DNA from: Agromyces subbeticus DSM 16689
GTDB taxonomy: Bacteria; Actinomycetota; Actinomycetes; Actinomycetales; Microbacteriaceae
Length of the DNA: 64,000 bases
Assembly (NCBI RefSeq): GCF_000421565.1
Contig: NZ_ATXG01000020.1
Location: forward strand, 1 to 64,000
Reading direction: 5' to 3'
Shown here: in pieces, positions 5,125 to 13,347 of the stretch
How the letters are laid out: every line of letters begins with the position of its first letter
Numbering within the stretch: the first letter of the stretch is position 1
Program-made: the position numbers and the translations under genes
Notes under the pieces: model-generated
Told to the model about the DNA's origin: nothing
The model's database searches: none
Seen by the model: the letters and a program-made list of their open reading frames with translations, nothing else

Positions 5125-6522
5125 TCAGCGGTTCATCCGCAGCCGCCGGGGCGCGCGCACGTCACCGGCAGCGCCGGTACCTTCCCCGAACGGCTTGAAC
5201 GCCGATGACTCCGGTCGAGTCAGCGGCGGCACCGGGATCCGGTCGAATCCAGCCTCCGTGACCGCGATCGGCCACACCTCAGGTGACCTGCCCGCGCCGC
5301 GGCGCATCCAGAACGGCACCGAGCGGAGCGCCCCGACCTGGTCGAGCACGGCGGTGAACGCCGCATCGTCAGCCGGTTCGAACGGAACATCGAACACGTC
5401 TACGAGGCTTGCCCGCTCCCACGGCTCGATCGCAGGCCCCGATGGTCGATCGCAGGTGAGGGTGAGGAAGTCCTCCGACACCATGCCCTGCGACGGGAAC
5501 CACTCGCGCCAGTCGGCGACGAACATCCGCGATGCGGTTCGGTCGAACGAGACGCCCGGGTAGTCGCGGACGGCGGAGGCGACGGCCTTCAGCACGCTCG
5601 ACCGTGCGTCGCGGCCGCCGATCTTCTTGTCCGGGCGCTCGGCGACGACGAACACGACGACGAGGCCCGAGTCCCGCATCCGGCGGGTGTCCAGCAGCTC
5701 CGCCCACCGGCGCACCTTCCTGTCGAACGAAGCACCCGCCGAGGCAGTCACCTCCACCGCGATGCGGACACCGTCCGGGCGGATGAACGTCGCGTCGGCT
5801 GCGCGCTGCGATCCGATCGCGGGCGGCAGACCGAGACCGGAGTGCCCGAGGAGGTCGACGGAGGAGGTCTTCTCGCCGACGACCATGCCGAGGTCGCACC
5901 ACTCGGCGGCGCGGAGGGCGAGCTCGGCGGTGAGGATGTTGTGCCGGTCGAACTGCCCGCCCGACTCGAACGGCGAACCGCCGGTGACGGACAGCCACTC
6001 CGCGTAGCTCAGCTGCGGCTCGACCCGGTCGCGGAACGCGTTCGTCCGGCTCGGCCGGTAGAGCGACGCGCGGTCGGCGTTCCGCCCGCCGAGTAGCGCG
6101 TTCGTGAAGATCCCCACGTCTGCGAGCCCGGTCTGGAAGAGCTCGGCCATGTCGATCGACCGGCCCGAGGCGACCTTCCCGTGCCCGGTGAACGCTGCGA
6201 TCTGCTCGCTCGTGACCGTCCGCCACGAGTCGAGGACGCCGAGGAGGTCGAGCCTGCGCTCAAGGACGACCGGGTCGAACATCCGAGACCATGCCCGGTC
6301 GGCGTCCGCGGCCAGGTGCGCGGGGAGGTGACCGAGCCCGGCGGCGACCTGGCGGCGGGCGATGTCCTCGCTCACCCACGAACCCTGCGCGCCGAGTGAC
6401 CAGACACCGTCCCAGTACGGGTCGAGGCGGGTGTGCGCGCGGAGCTCGGGCGCCGGGCACGCGCTCGGGAGGCCGGCCATCCGGACATTGCGGCCGGGCG
6501 CTGTAGCGTAGGCGACGCTCAT
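5125..6522 (-). CDS. Replication-relaxation family protein (Replic_Relax-like)
   Basis: 465 residues. Residues about 88-140 look like a winged helix (LERRLDLLGVLDSWRTVTSEQIAAF..., AELFQTGLADVGIF), the hallmark of actinobacterial replication-relaxation proteins found beside coupling ATPases. Around residues 245-300 a segment with RPDGVRIAVEVTAS and LVVVFVVAE resembles a PD-(D/E)XK nuclease-like fold. Start taken at the ATG that overlaps the stop of the coupling ATPase gene (ATGA). It probably helps open or prepare DNA at the transfer origin. No relaxase catalytic HUH or Tyr motif is visible. Confidence 0.65.
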   Translation of the reverse strand: MSVAYATAPGRNVRMAGLPSACPAPELRAHTRLDPYWDGVWSLGAQGSWVSEDIARRQVAAGLGHLPAHLAADADRAWSRMFDPVVLERRLDLLGVLDSWRTVTSEQIAAFTGHGKVASGRSIDMAELFQTGLADVGIFTNALLGGRNADRASLYRPSRTNAFRDRVEPQLSYAEWLSVTGGSPFESGGQFDRHNILTAELALRAAEWCDLGMVVGEKTSSVDLLGHSGLGLPPAIGSQRAADATFIRPDGVRIAVEVTASAGASFDRKVRRWAELLDTRRMRDSGLVVVFVVAERPDKKIGGRDARSSVLKAVASAVRDYPGVSFDRTASRMFVADWREWFPSQGMVSEDFLTLTCDRPSGPAIEPWERASLVDVFDVPFEPADDAAFTAVLDQVGALRSVPFWMRRGAGRSPEVWPIAVTEAGFDRIPVPPLTRPESSAFKPFGEGTGAAGDVRAPRRLRMNR

Positions 6523-8957
6523 GCTGAGCCGAACCCTTCGTAGGCGGCGAACCGGTCTCGGGTGCCCCAGAAGTCGTGCATCTTCAGGGTGAACGGGCTG
6601 AGCTTCCTGCCGTCGACGGTCGCCTTCACGATCGCCTCGAACCGGGGGAGCGTCGCGAGGTCGTCGGCAGTCCACTCGTCACCGCCGAGCGAGAGTGCGT
6701 GCGCGAGAGCGGAGGCGACGTCGGGGTCCGACTGGCCGAACATCACCTGCGTGCCGTACGAGAGCACCGACCGGCGCACGTCCGGGTGGAGCTGCTCTGG
6801 CCACTGCGTCGCCATGAACATTCGAACCCCGTACGACCGGCCCTGCTCGCGGAGCCAGGAGATGACCTCCGGGCTCGTGCCAGCGAGCAGCTTCAGCTCG
6901 TCGGCGAAGACGCTCACCCCGCGGCCGGCTTCGAACCATCCGGAGCAGTTCGCCTTGATCGCCTGGTATAGCGTGTACATCAGCATCGACGACATCTGCG
7001 TCTTGAGCTCATCGTCGAATTCCTCGTGGTTCCGGGCGATGCCGGTATTCACGATGACGACTCCGTTGTGCTGAAGGATCCGCTCCCACGGGATCCGCGT
7101 CGGCCGTGACCACCACTGCTCGGCGCCCATGAACGCGCCGATCTTGTTCCGCGGCGCCTTCGTGAACTGACCGCGTTGTGCGGGGGTGAGCCCGGAGTAG
7201 AGCCCCTGAAGCGCCTCGGCCGCCGCCTGGAGGTCCTCGTCACCGGCGCCGGTCGGTGCGACCGCGGCGGAACGGATCGCCCCGGCGAGGGCGACCCCGA
7301 GGTCATCGCCGCGCTGGCCGAGGAGGATGTTCACGTAGTAGAAGGGCGACGCGTCGGTCGCGACTCCGGGCACCTGGGAGGCGATCGCGGGGGTGACGAC
7401 GAACGCGCCTGTGAGGACCTGTGTGAGGGTGTTGAACGACTCGACGCCGACGGAGCCGACCTCGAACGAGTACTTCATCGCGTTCACCGTCCTCCGGGCC
7501 CGCTCCCGCGCGGACACGTTCCCGAACGCGAGCACGTCGACCGCTACCGTCGCCGGGTCGGACAGGTCGAGACGGAGGACTGGCAGGCCCGCGACCCGCG
7601 CCCACTCCTCGTACGAGTCCGCGCCCTCACCCTTCGACTCGAACGCGATGAGGGTGTTCTGCGCACCGGGCCAGTCGGCGACGGGGGTGCTGACGTCGCG
7701 TTGGAACCCGCACCAGGTGAAAAGCGCCTGGATCAGCCGCGACTTCCCCGACCCGGGCAGGCCCCAGATCATCGTCCCCTCCCACTGGTCGGCGGCGGAG
7801 AGGTGAATCGGCAGGCCCGTACCGGAGTCGACCCGGCCGATGAACGGGCCGATGCGCTGCTCCATCACCGGCGGGTGCGCGGCGCTCCTCGCGGACTGCG
7901 AACCGGACGCGGCGCCGCCGTGCGGTGCGACGAGAGTGGCTGGCAGATGCGCGCCGACGAGGAAGCCGGACCCCGTCAGCGGGTAGTCGCCGTCGAACGC
8001 CTGCACCGAAAGCCCGTCCTTGTCCATCCGCTCCCTGCGCGGTCGACGCGGTGCGATGACCCGGTGGCCAGGCGCTGGGAGCCTGCCCGACTTGGCGCCG
8101 CGGCGGATGCGGCGAGCGGGCGAAGGGAGCAGTCCGCTCGCGATGCTGACACCTGCGGCCATGACCATCCCGCCTGCGGTGAACGGGACAAGAGTGGGAA
8201 GACCGGCCAGGCTCAGCAGCGGCCCGGCGAAACCGCACGCGGCGATGACTGCCCCGGACATCGTGATCGCCGTACCGAGGGGGAGCGCTGTGACGCGCCT
8301 GGCCCGTACAGGGACGTCGAAACCGGGGATCGCCGCGGCGACCTGGCGGACGAGGGATGCCGCTTCCGCATGGCTGCCCGCCCCGGCGAAGACACCCATG
8401 ACGATCGACGTCGACGCGACCGAGTGATGCGTCGGGACGGACCCGCCACCCATCTGCCCGGCGAGCCACGCCTGCCACCGCTTCAGCTCCCAGCGGGTCT
8501 TCGGGCGGAGGACTGCAGCGACCCATTGCCCGGTGCTGAGGGTCGACGCGAGGAGCCGCGAGACCTCCGCCGGGTCGGCGCCGGTCTGAGTGTCACGACC
8601 CACACGGCCACCGCGCTCGGAGACCATCACCGCAATCGCCCGGCCGGCCATGAGCTCGTCGACGGCGGCGGTGTCGATGACCTCCTCGCCGCGGGCGGCG
8701 ATGGCCTGTGCGAGGTGGAGCATCGCTGAGTCGGCAGCGCTCGAGTCCGGCGACAAGAGGTAGTGCTCAAGGCCTGCCTCACTGCGGCGGGTGAGGAGGG
8801 TCGTACCGTCCGCGATCACCGAGCCGAATGAGCCCGCGCGCTGCACGATCGCGGTCGGGTTCACGTCCATCTGCCCGGCCTTCGTGAGTCGCCAGACCCG
8901 CACGTGCGCGCCGCCGCCGAGTCGGTTGAGGGGAGAGTCAGGTGTGCCGATCCGCAT
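6519..8957 (-). CDS. Type IV coupling protein, TraD/VirD4-like ATPase
   Basis: 812 residues. Hydrophobic segments around residues 225-280 are predicted transmembrane helices. Walker A is GLPGSGKS near residue 400, and Walker B plus sensor region reads VSVFADELKLLAG and MFMATQWPEQL near 675-725. This is the layout of conjugative coupling ATPases that bring DNA to the secretion channel. The gene starts a two-gene operon with the replication-relaxation protein. A TTCGCCGCATTGG box lies 7 nt upstream of the ATG, and the 1-kb repeat-rich non-coding stretch lies directly behind it. Confidence 0.8.
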   Translation of the reverse strand: MRIGTPDSPLNRLGGGAHVRVWRLTKAGQMDVNPTAIVQRAGSFGSVIADGTTLLTRRSEAGLEHYLLSPDSSAADSAMLHLAQAIAARGEEVIDTAAVDELMAGRAIAVMVSERGGRVGRDTQTGADPAEVSRLLASTLSTGQWVAAVLRPKTRWELKRWQAWLAGQMGGGSVPTHHSVASTSIVMGVFAGAGSHAEAASLVRQVAAAIPGFDVPVRARRVTALPLGTAITMSGAVIAACGFAGPLLSLAGLPTLVPFTAGGMVMAAGVSIASGLLPSPARRIRRGAKSGRLPAPGHRVIAPRRPRRERMDKDGLSVQAFDGDYPLTGSGFLVGAHLPATLVAPHGGAASGSQSARSAAHPPVMEQRIGPFIGRVDSGTGLPIHLSAADQWEGTMIWGLPGSGKSRLIQALFTWCGFQRDVSTPVADWPGAQNTLIAFESKGEGADSYEEWARVAGLPVLRLDLSDPATVAVDVLAFGNVSARERARRTVNAMKYSFEVGSVGVESFNTLTQVLTGAFVVTPAIASQVPGVATDASPFYYVNILLGQRGDDLGVALAGAIRSAAVAPTGAGDEDLQAAAEALQGLYSGLTPAQRGQFTKAPRNKIGAFMGAEQWWSRPTRIPWERILQHNGVVIVNTGIARNHEEFDDELKTQMSSMLMYTLYQAIKANCSGWFEAGRGVSVFADELKLLAGTSPEVISWLREQGRSYGVRMFMATQWPEQLHPDVRRSVLSYGTQVMFGQSDPDVASALAHALSLGGDEWTADDLATLPRFEAIVKATVDGRKLSPFTLKMHDFWGTRDRFAAYEGFGSA

Positions 8958-8964
8958 ACCCTCA

Positions 8965-8977
8965 CCAATGCGGCGAA
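8965..8977 (-). promoter_or_regulatory. Class B box before the coupling ATPase
   Basis: TTCGCCGCATTGG on the minus strand, 7 nt before the ATG at 8957. Four similar copies exist in the window. Confidence 0.5.
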
Positions 8978-9089
8978 TCCCGGCAGGTCTCGGCGGCCAA
9001 CTGGCCCGATTTCAGAAATGAGATTCCCCGCAAGGCAGCCCTCGCCGGACGCCCCCGGCCCACCCAGCTGCTCTCAGCCCTCTCTCCGC

Positions 9090-9126
9090 CCACGGGTACC
9101 ACCTCGTTCCTCGCCGGTACCCGTGG
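9090..9126. repeat. Inverted repeat CCACGGGTACC
   Basis: Two perfect 11-nt arms separated by 15 nt. Possible nick-site hairpin or terminator inside the gene-free region. Confidence 0.65.
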
Positions 9127-9250
9127 CCTCCGTTCACGCTTCGCCCTGTCAGCGGGTGTCACCTCAGGCCGGTGTGGCGGCCCCGCGCGGCAGCCTCTTC
9201 CTCGTCCCTCACAAGAGTCAGCCTCCAAGCGCGGTGCTGGCACTCCCGTA

Positions 9251-9298
9251 CCGCTTCGCTGGTCGTGCCGCACTCCGCTTCGCTCCGTGCCGCTTCGC
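9251..9298 (+). repeat. Three CCGCTTCGC direct repeats
   Basis: Copies at 9251-9259, 9275-9283 and 9290-9298. The reverse-sense word CGCGAAGC recurs at 9441, 9544 and 9654. Confidence 0.5.
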
Positions 9299-9810
9299 GT
9301 CTGCCGTGGCGTCCCCGGGAACCTGCGGTCCACCGTGTACTCAGCGTCATCCGTGAAGCCCCCGAACCGTGCACTCCCCGTCGACGATGCGCCACCATGT
9401 GCCCCTCTCCGGCAGTGACATGACCTTCAGAATCAGCCACCGCGAAGCAGCCCCCGGCAGGGGTTCACAGTCACCTGGCTTCCCGATGAGGCCGCCCCGG
9501 AAACCCCCGTTCCAGAGACGAGACGGTCACACCCAGCCTCCATCGCGAAGCGCCGCCGCAGGCGGGGACCACCCCACCCTGCAGACAACACGACGAACCA
9601 GCCACCCCGGACACCCCCACGTCAAGCCGGCATCACGGACGCACCGCCACCACCGCGAAGCGCGCGCCGCAGGTGCGGACACGAACCTGCCGAAGACACC
9701 AGACACGATGAAGCCCGCCACCCCGGACACCCCGAACAGACACTCTCCGGAGACACACCCCGAAGGGGTGCAGCAGACACGACGGCCGCGCGCCGCCACG
9801 TTCCGTGTCG

Positions 9811-9825
9811 CCGCCCGAAGGGCGG
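9811..9825. repeat. Palindrome CCGCCCGAAGGGCGG
   Basis: Fully self-complementary arms around GAA. Related palindrome CCCCGAAGGGG lies at 9758-9768. Confidence 0.55.
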
Positions 9826-9983
9826 AAGAGCAGACGGACAGCGGACACACCGACCTCGTGCAGACACCGACCCGATGCGAGCGACCGAAGGGAGCGGGGC
9901 GAGGCGCGCCAGCGCCGAGCCTCTTCTAATGGCATCCGTCGCGGCTACCGCCGGGCACGAGCAGCTGGGTGCTCGGACAGTCG

Positions 9984-10538
9984 CTAGCGCTCGGCTGCAG
10001 AGAGGAGTCGGCGGGCAACTCCGAAGGTGGTGTCTTCGTTCATCCAGGTGATCTCAACGACGATCACGGGTGGAGTGTCGACCCGACGCCTCAGGTCGAT
10101 CGGGATCAGTCCGTGGCGGTCAACGGACGCAATGGGCATTGGCGGCAAGTGGAGCGCAGCTTGATCCGACGCTGACACTCCCGACACGGTGACATTGAAT
10201 GCCGGACCTCCGGCGTTGAAGAGCGCGAAGTCAGCCTTCTTCCCTGGCCTGGATTCGCCTGTGTCCAGGTCGAGGATCTTGTTGCGGGTGATTCTGACCG
10301 CCCACCGGTCGTTGCCAGTCGACTCAGCATCATCGGCGTCACCGAAGAAGATCTTGGGAAGGATCGTGTCTCGGATCTTGCCCGGGATGTCCTCGGCGTT
10401 GATCTCGGCGATGTCCGTGCGAGCGGCGCTTACCTGGCGGGTCGCCCTGTAGGTGAAGTATCCGATCACTCCCGTGACGCCCACGCCGACGATGCCGGTG
10501 ATGGCTGAGATCCAGTCGGTGATGCTCGGTTCGGACAT
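9984..10538 (-). CDS. Hypothetical single-pass membrane protein
   Basis: 184 residues. One N-terminal transmembrane helix (about residues 8-30, ISAITGIVGVGVTGVIGYFTY) is followed by a soluble domain with a coiled-coil-like start and later beta strands (DFALFNAGGPAFNVTVSGVS, PPVIVVEITW). This organisation resembles small membrane-anchored hypothetical proteins seen near restriction or defence genes, but no family is certain. It lies between the gene-free repeat region and a cluster of GTGTCC words on its upstream side. Confidence 0.5.
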   Translation of the reverse strand: MSEPSITDWISAITGIVGVGVTGVIGYFTYRATRQVSAARTDIAEINAEDIPGKIRDTILPKIFFGDADDAESTGNDRWAVRITRNKILDLDTGESRPGKKADFALFNAGGPAFNVTVSGVSASDQAALHLPPMPIASVDRHGLIPIDLRRRVDTPPVIVVEITWMNEDTTFGVARRLLSAAER

Positions 10539-10720
10539 GCGCCGATCGTAGCGGCGGCCGCTTGCTCGTGTCGCGTCTCAGTGTCCTCGTCACGTCCGCA
10601 CGCTGTCGAGTCCGGAATCAGGGAGCGTGGATGTCCGTGTCCGCAGTGTGTCCGTGTCCGATGTCAGCTGCTTGAGGTGTCAGCCCCGGCGCTGTCCGCT
10701 GCTCGTGTCTGAGCTCCATG

Positions 10721-11296
10721 TCAGGCAACGGTGATGTCCGGGCCGAGACCGAGTGGTGCGACCGCAGTCCGGAAGGAGACGACGAATGCGGCTTGGAAGT
10801 TGCCGAGCGGGAACGGGATAGGCCGCTCGTGGAGGAGGGGCGCACCCGCCGCGGTGAGCCCGGGTGCGAGCGCACGGTACGTCAGCGTATGGCAGATGAC
10901 GACCCCGTCCGGGGTGAGGCTCTCGATGTCGCGGACTCGGGCCGGCGCGTGCTCGACGAGCGTACGTTGGCGCCTTCCTGGTGAGAGGTGATTGACCGGG
11001 AACGGTGACAGGTCGATGAGCCAGACACCGTCCGACCGAAGCCGGCCGAGCAGCTCGGCGCGGTCGTCGCCGGTGAGGACCCGCTGACCGTAGAGGGCGA
11101 TCACGACCGCGCGGAACAGGTTGTCGTGGCGGCTGACCGTCGGTGCGTAGAAGAAGCGGCGGTCGGCGGCTGCCGCACCGGGGGCGGGTGCCGATTCGGC
11201 GACGAGGAGCAGACGCACTGGGTTGGGCTTCCACTGCTTGCGGAGCTGCTGGTACCAGGCGTCCTCGGTTCCGGCCAGGTCGTCGGTCTCAGGCAT
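10721..11296 (-). CDS. UDG-superfamily-like hypothetical protein
   Basis: 191 residues. The order VRLLLVAESAPAPG, RFFYAP, GVWLIDLSPFPVN and GVVICHT resembles the uracil-DNA-glycosylase fold, where a GESPG-like loop and an H-containing motif near the C-terminus form the pocket; here the Gly of the first loop is an Ala (AESAP). Start fixed by a GGAGGTG ribosome site; a much longer upstream frame crosses the divergent promoter and is rejected. A DNA-repair or base-removal activity is possible but unproven. Confidence 0.45.
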   Translation of the reverse strand: MPETDDLAGTEDAWYQQLRKQWKPNPVRLLLVAESAPAPGAAAADRRFFYAPTVSRHDNLFRAVVIALYGQRVLTGDDRAELLGRLRSDGVWLIDLSPFPVNHLSPGRRQRTLVEHAPARVRDIESLTPDGVVICHTLTYRALAPGLTAAGAPLLHERPIPFPLGNFQAAFVVSFRTAVAPLGLGPDITVA

Positions 11297-11315
11297 CCGT
11301 GCACCTCCGCCATTG

Positions 11316-11326
11316 CGCGCGCATAG
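11316..11326 (+). promoter_or_regulatory. Degenerate class A box
   Basis: Reads CGCGCGCATAG, then 7 nt, then the ATG at 11334. Confidence 0.45.
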
Positions 11327-11333
11327 ACCTGGC

Positions 11334-11519
11334 ATGCAGACGAACCCGCGCCGAGCCCAAACCTTCCGACTGGCGGACTCCACCGTCATGAAGATCAAGG
11401 AGACCCTGTACCTGACAGCGACCAGGTGGCACCTCGCGTGCGACGAGGACCCGCTGCTCGAACCGTCCGTGAACGCTGCCATCGACGCGCTCCTTGGCTG
11501 GCCAATCGGCCCGTGGTGA
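11334..11519 (+). CDS. Small hypothetical protein, leaderless
   Basis: 61 residues, MQTNPRRAQTFRLAD at the start and ending LLGWPIGPW. No recognised domain, signal peptide or membrane helix. It lies divergently from the UDG-like gene with only 37 bp between them. The ATG follows a class A-like box by exactly 7 nt and there is no Shine-Dalgarno sequence. The spacing rule is the main reason for calling it, together with an uninterrupted frame of natural composition. Confidence 0.45.
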   Translation: MQTNPRRAQTFRLADSTVMKIKETLYLTATRWHLACDEDPLLEPSVNAAIDALLGWPIGPW

Positions 11520-11656
11520 GACCGCGGAGTTGACCGGGCGGCGTGCTGCGTCGATGGCCATGCTGCATCGTATCCACCTGACGATTTCAGAAGTGATATC
11601 GCTCCGTGAGCCACGAGGAGTGGTCGCTTACTAGCCGGCGCACCGGCGAAGATCCG

Positions 11657-11667
11657 TCCGCGCATAT
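11657..11667 (+). promoter_or_regulatory. Class A box
   Basis: TCCGCGCATAT, one mismatch from consensus, 29 nt before the ATG at 11697 (GGGAG ribosome site). Confidence 0.55.
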
Positions 11668-11696
11668 CCCCGGCACAACCCGAGGGAGCCCCGACG

Positions 11697-12131
11697 ATGA
11701 GCAGCACGGCCGATCAGGACCGGACCCAGTTCAGTAGCGGCAAGCACGAGAAGCTCACGGCCGCATGGTGCGTGTATCTGGTAGCCAAGAACGGGCGCAC
11801 CCGACAGCAGTACGTGTGGGCAACGACTTGGGACGATGCCATGGTCGCGGCCGAGCGCGCGAACCCGCGGTTTCAGGCACACAGCGCTGGGCCGAGCGTC
11901 GACGCTGCCCACGCCCGTCCGCTCCACAACCTCGCCAACCCGATCCTGGTCGAGTTCCGCGAGGCCATCGCATCCGGCGATCCCTACGCGACACCGGGAG
12001 ACTGGCTCGCGAACCTCGACGCGATGGAGACCGGCTCCGATGCTTGGCGCTGGCGCGACACCCCATACCTCGATCACGCCGAGCGCGTCCTGACGCTCCT
12101 CGCCGCCCTCACCCCGAAGGCGTCCACATGA
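11697..12131 (+). CDS. Hypothetical ICE protein
   Basis: 144 residues. An N-terminal stretch (HEKLTAAWCVYLVAKNGRTRQQYVWATTWDDAMVAAE) looks like a small alpha/beta unit similar in rhythm to short phage or plasmid proteins; the rest is helical. No named family. Ribosome site GAGGGAG with 7-nt spacing. It is the first gene of a plus-strand operon whose members overlap by four bases, and a class A box lies 29 nt upstream of its ATG. Confidence 0.55.
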   Translation: MSSTADQDRTQFSSGKHEKLTAAWCVYLVAKNGRTRQQYVWATTWDDAMVAAERANPRFQAHSAGPSVDAAHARPLHNLANPILVEFREAIASGDPYATPGDWLANLDAMETGSDAWRWRDTPYLDHAERVLTLLAALTPKAST

Positions 12132-12265
12132 AGACCTGTCCCAACTGCCGCGGTTCGGGCATGGTCGCCTACGGCCCGTGGGCCCCCGCCCGCCGAAGAG
12201 GACCTGCCCCACCTGCAACGGCACGCGAACCGTACCCGACAACTATGAGGAGGACCGACCCGTGA
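12128..12265 (+). CDS. Small zinc-knuckle protein, apparently frameshifted
   Basis: 45 residues starting MKTCPNCRGSG, half of a DnaJ-type CxxCxGxG zinc finger. The partner half, TCPTCNGT, is present 40 nt downstream but in the -1 frame, within a C-rich run near 12180-12190. As read, the protein ends in a basic tail and its TGA overlaps the next GTG. Either the gene is a truncated remnant, or ribosomes shift frame and fuse the complete finger to the next protein. ATG overlaps the upstream stop. Confidence 0.5.
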   Translation: MKTCPNCRGSGMVAYGPWAPARRRGPAPPATAREPYPTTMRRTDP

Positions 12266-12744
12266 AGACCCCCGCCCAGATCGCGCACGCGCTCGTCTGG
12301 CCGACGCCGGACACGACCATCCACACGAGCCTCGCGGCAACCGCCCTAAAGGGCTACGACGGCGACCTCTGCGATTTGCTCGTGAAGGCCGTCGAGGTCG
12401 ACCGCGCCCAGCGCGAGCCTGCCGCCGCCCACGCCGGCGACTGGGAGGTGACCTCATTCGAGGATGGCCCCGACGGTGAAGATGGCAAGTGGATCACCGT
12501 CGAGACTTACGATCCTGACCGCGAAGCCGCGAACGATGACGACGGGCCGGTGTGCGCCGCCTCGATCCTCATGTCGGCGATCGAGGCACTCGACCTCTAC
12601 CGCGCGCTCGGCTCGGCAATCGCCGACCACGCGCCCGCACATCTGCCCGAGTACGACACGTCAGGCAGCGCGAGTCGCCAGCACTACATCGACACCGGCA
12701 CCTATCTGACGCACGACGAAATCACGAAGGAGGTGGCGCGATGA
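12262..12744 (+). CDS. Hypothetical acidic protein
   Basis: 160 residues from GTG, preceded by AGGAGG with 8-nt spacing. Begins MKTPAQIAHALVWPT, strongly acidic in the middle (GPDGEDGKWITVETYDPD, NDDDGP), helical at the C-terminus. No family recognised. The -1 frame zinc knuckle upstream is in register with this gene, so a longer fusion form starting upstream is conceivable. Coupled to both neighbours by overlapping start and stop codons. Confidence 0.55.
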   Translation: MKTPAQIAHALVWPTPDTTIHTSLAATALKGYDGDLCDLLVKAVEVDRAQREPAAAHAGDWEVTSFEDGPDGEDGKWITVETYDPDREAANDDDGPVCAASILMSAIEALDLYRALGSAIADHAPAHLPEYDTSGSASRQHYIDTGTYLTHDEITKEVAR

Positions 12745-13244
12745 GCGAGGGAATCCGCGCGGTCACGTACCGTCATTACGTCGTGTGCGTGATCTGCGGC
12801 AAGCGTGCCGAGTCCCGTCTCGCCGATGAGCGCGGCGGCGCATTCAAGCTCGAACGCGAGCACGCCGCCCAGCGCCGCGCCGAAGGTTGGCGCGTGTTCG
12901 CCAGTTCGTTCTAGGAGCCGAGCTGCGGTCACCTCGAGGCGGTCGCAGACAGGGAGGAGCCTGGCCCACAGGTCGGTGTCGAGCCGGACGTAGAGCACTT
13001 CGCCATCTCGGTTCACCGCAGGGCGCGGGGCAGCCGTCGGCTGGCGACGGAGCGCGCGCATCCCGAGGCCCTTCCTGACGATCGTGTCCACGAGCTCGTC
13101 GGGGCTCAGGCTCATCCGCTCGCACCTAGTGAGGAACGCGTCACGGACTGGAGCGCGTAGCCGCAGGCCGACGGGCACCTGGCATTCGATCGGTGCCCCA
13201 GGGGCGTGGCGCCACCTCTCAACGGTCTCAATCGCGATTGCCAT
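12702..13244 (-). CDS. Hypothetical protein, possible ribbon-helix-helix
   Basis: 180 residues. The segment VPVGLRLRAPVRDAFLTRCERMSLSPDELVDTIVRKGL has the strand-helix-helix rhythm of ribbon-helix-helix DNA-binding proteins, followed by a longer C-terminal part of unknown type. Start set at the ATG 7 nt after a class A box. The last 213 nt lie antisense to the small gene at 12741-12914, a true tail-to-tail overlap unless one of the two is not expressed. Divergent from the methyltransferase-helicase gene. Confidence 0.5.
   Translation of the reverse strand: MAIAIETVERWRHAPGAPIECQVPVGLRLRAPVRDAFLTRCERMSLSPDELVDTIVRKGLGMRALRRQPTAAPRPAVNRDGEVLYVRLDTDLWARLLPVCDRLEVTAARLLERTGEHAPTFGAALGGVLAFELECAAALIGETGLGTLAADHAHDVMTVRDRADSLAHRATSFVISSCVR
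12741..12914 (+). CDS. Small CxxC protein
   Basis: 57 residues: YRHYVVCVICGKRAESRLADE and a helical basic tail ending VFASSF. One CVIC pair suggests a zinc knuckle, perhaps completed by dimerisation. ATG overlaps the upstream stop (ATGA). The whole gene is antisense to the 3' end of the 12702-13244 gene, so at most one of the two is likely to be strongly expressed at a time. No family recognised. Confidence 0.45.
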   Translation: MSEGIRAVTYRHYVVCVICGKRAESRLADERGGAFKLEREHAAQRRAEGWRVFASSF

Positions 13245-13251
13245 GCCCTTC

Positions 13252-13262
13252 ATATGCGCGGC
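13252..13262 (-). promoter_or_regulatory. Class A box, leaderless promoter
   Basis: GCCGCGCATAT on the minus strand, 7 nt before the ATG at 13244. Confidence 0.65.
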
Positions 13263-13289
13263 ACCGCGACTGCCTCACGCGGCGAGTTC

Positions 13290-13300
13290 GCCGCGCATAT
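13290..13300 (+). promoter_or_regulatory. Class A box for the methyltransferase-helicase
   Basis: GCCGCGCATAT 47 nt before the ATG at 13348. It is divergent to the box at 13252, with 27 bp between the two. Confidence 0.6.
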
Positions 13301-13347
13301 CCGGGTCAGACACGAAGAGACGACACGACGCACACGAGGACGACACG

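Larger units (their letters stand above)
8978..9983. other. Gene-free repeat-rich region, oriT candidate
   Basis: No frame here has a ribosome site or family resemblance. The stretch holds an 11-bp inverted repeat (9090-9126), three CCGCTTCGC copies (9251, 9275, 9290), three CGCGAAGC copies in the opposite sense (9441, 9544, 9654), two palindromes around CCGAAGGG (9758, 9811) and many GGACAC/CAGACAC words (9600-9870). It abuts the coupling ATPase gene, which is a usual place for a conjugative transfer origin. Confidence 0.5.

Noticed and set aside
7176-8729. 517-codon plus-strand frame opposite the coupling ATPase
   Set aside because: Arg/Glu/Gly-rich shadow of a gene with clear Walker motifs; no ribosome site or domain.
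9251-9661. Possible CRISPR-like array from spaced short repeats
   Set aside because: Repeats are only 8-9 bp, irregularly spaced and change orientation; no cas genes nearby.
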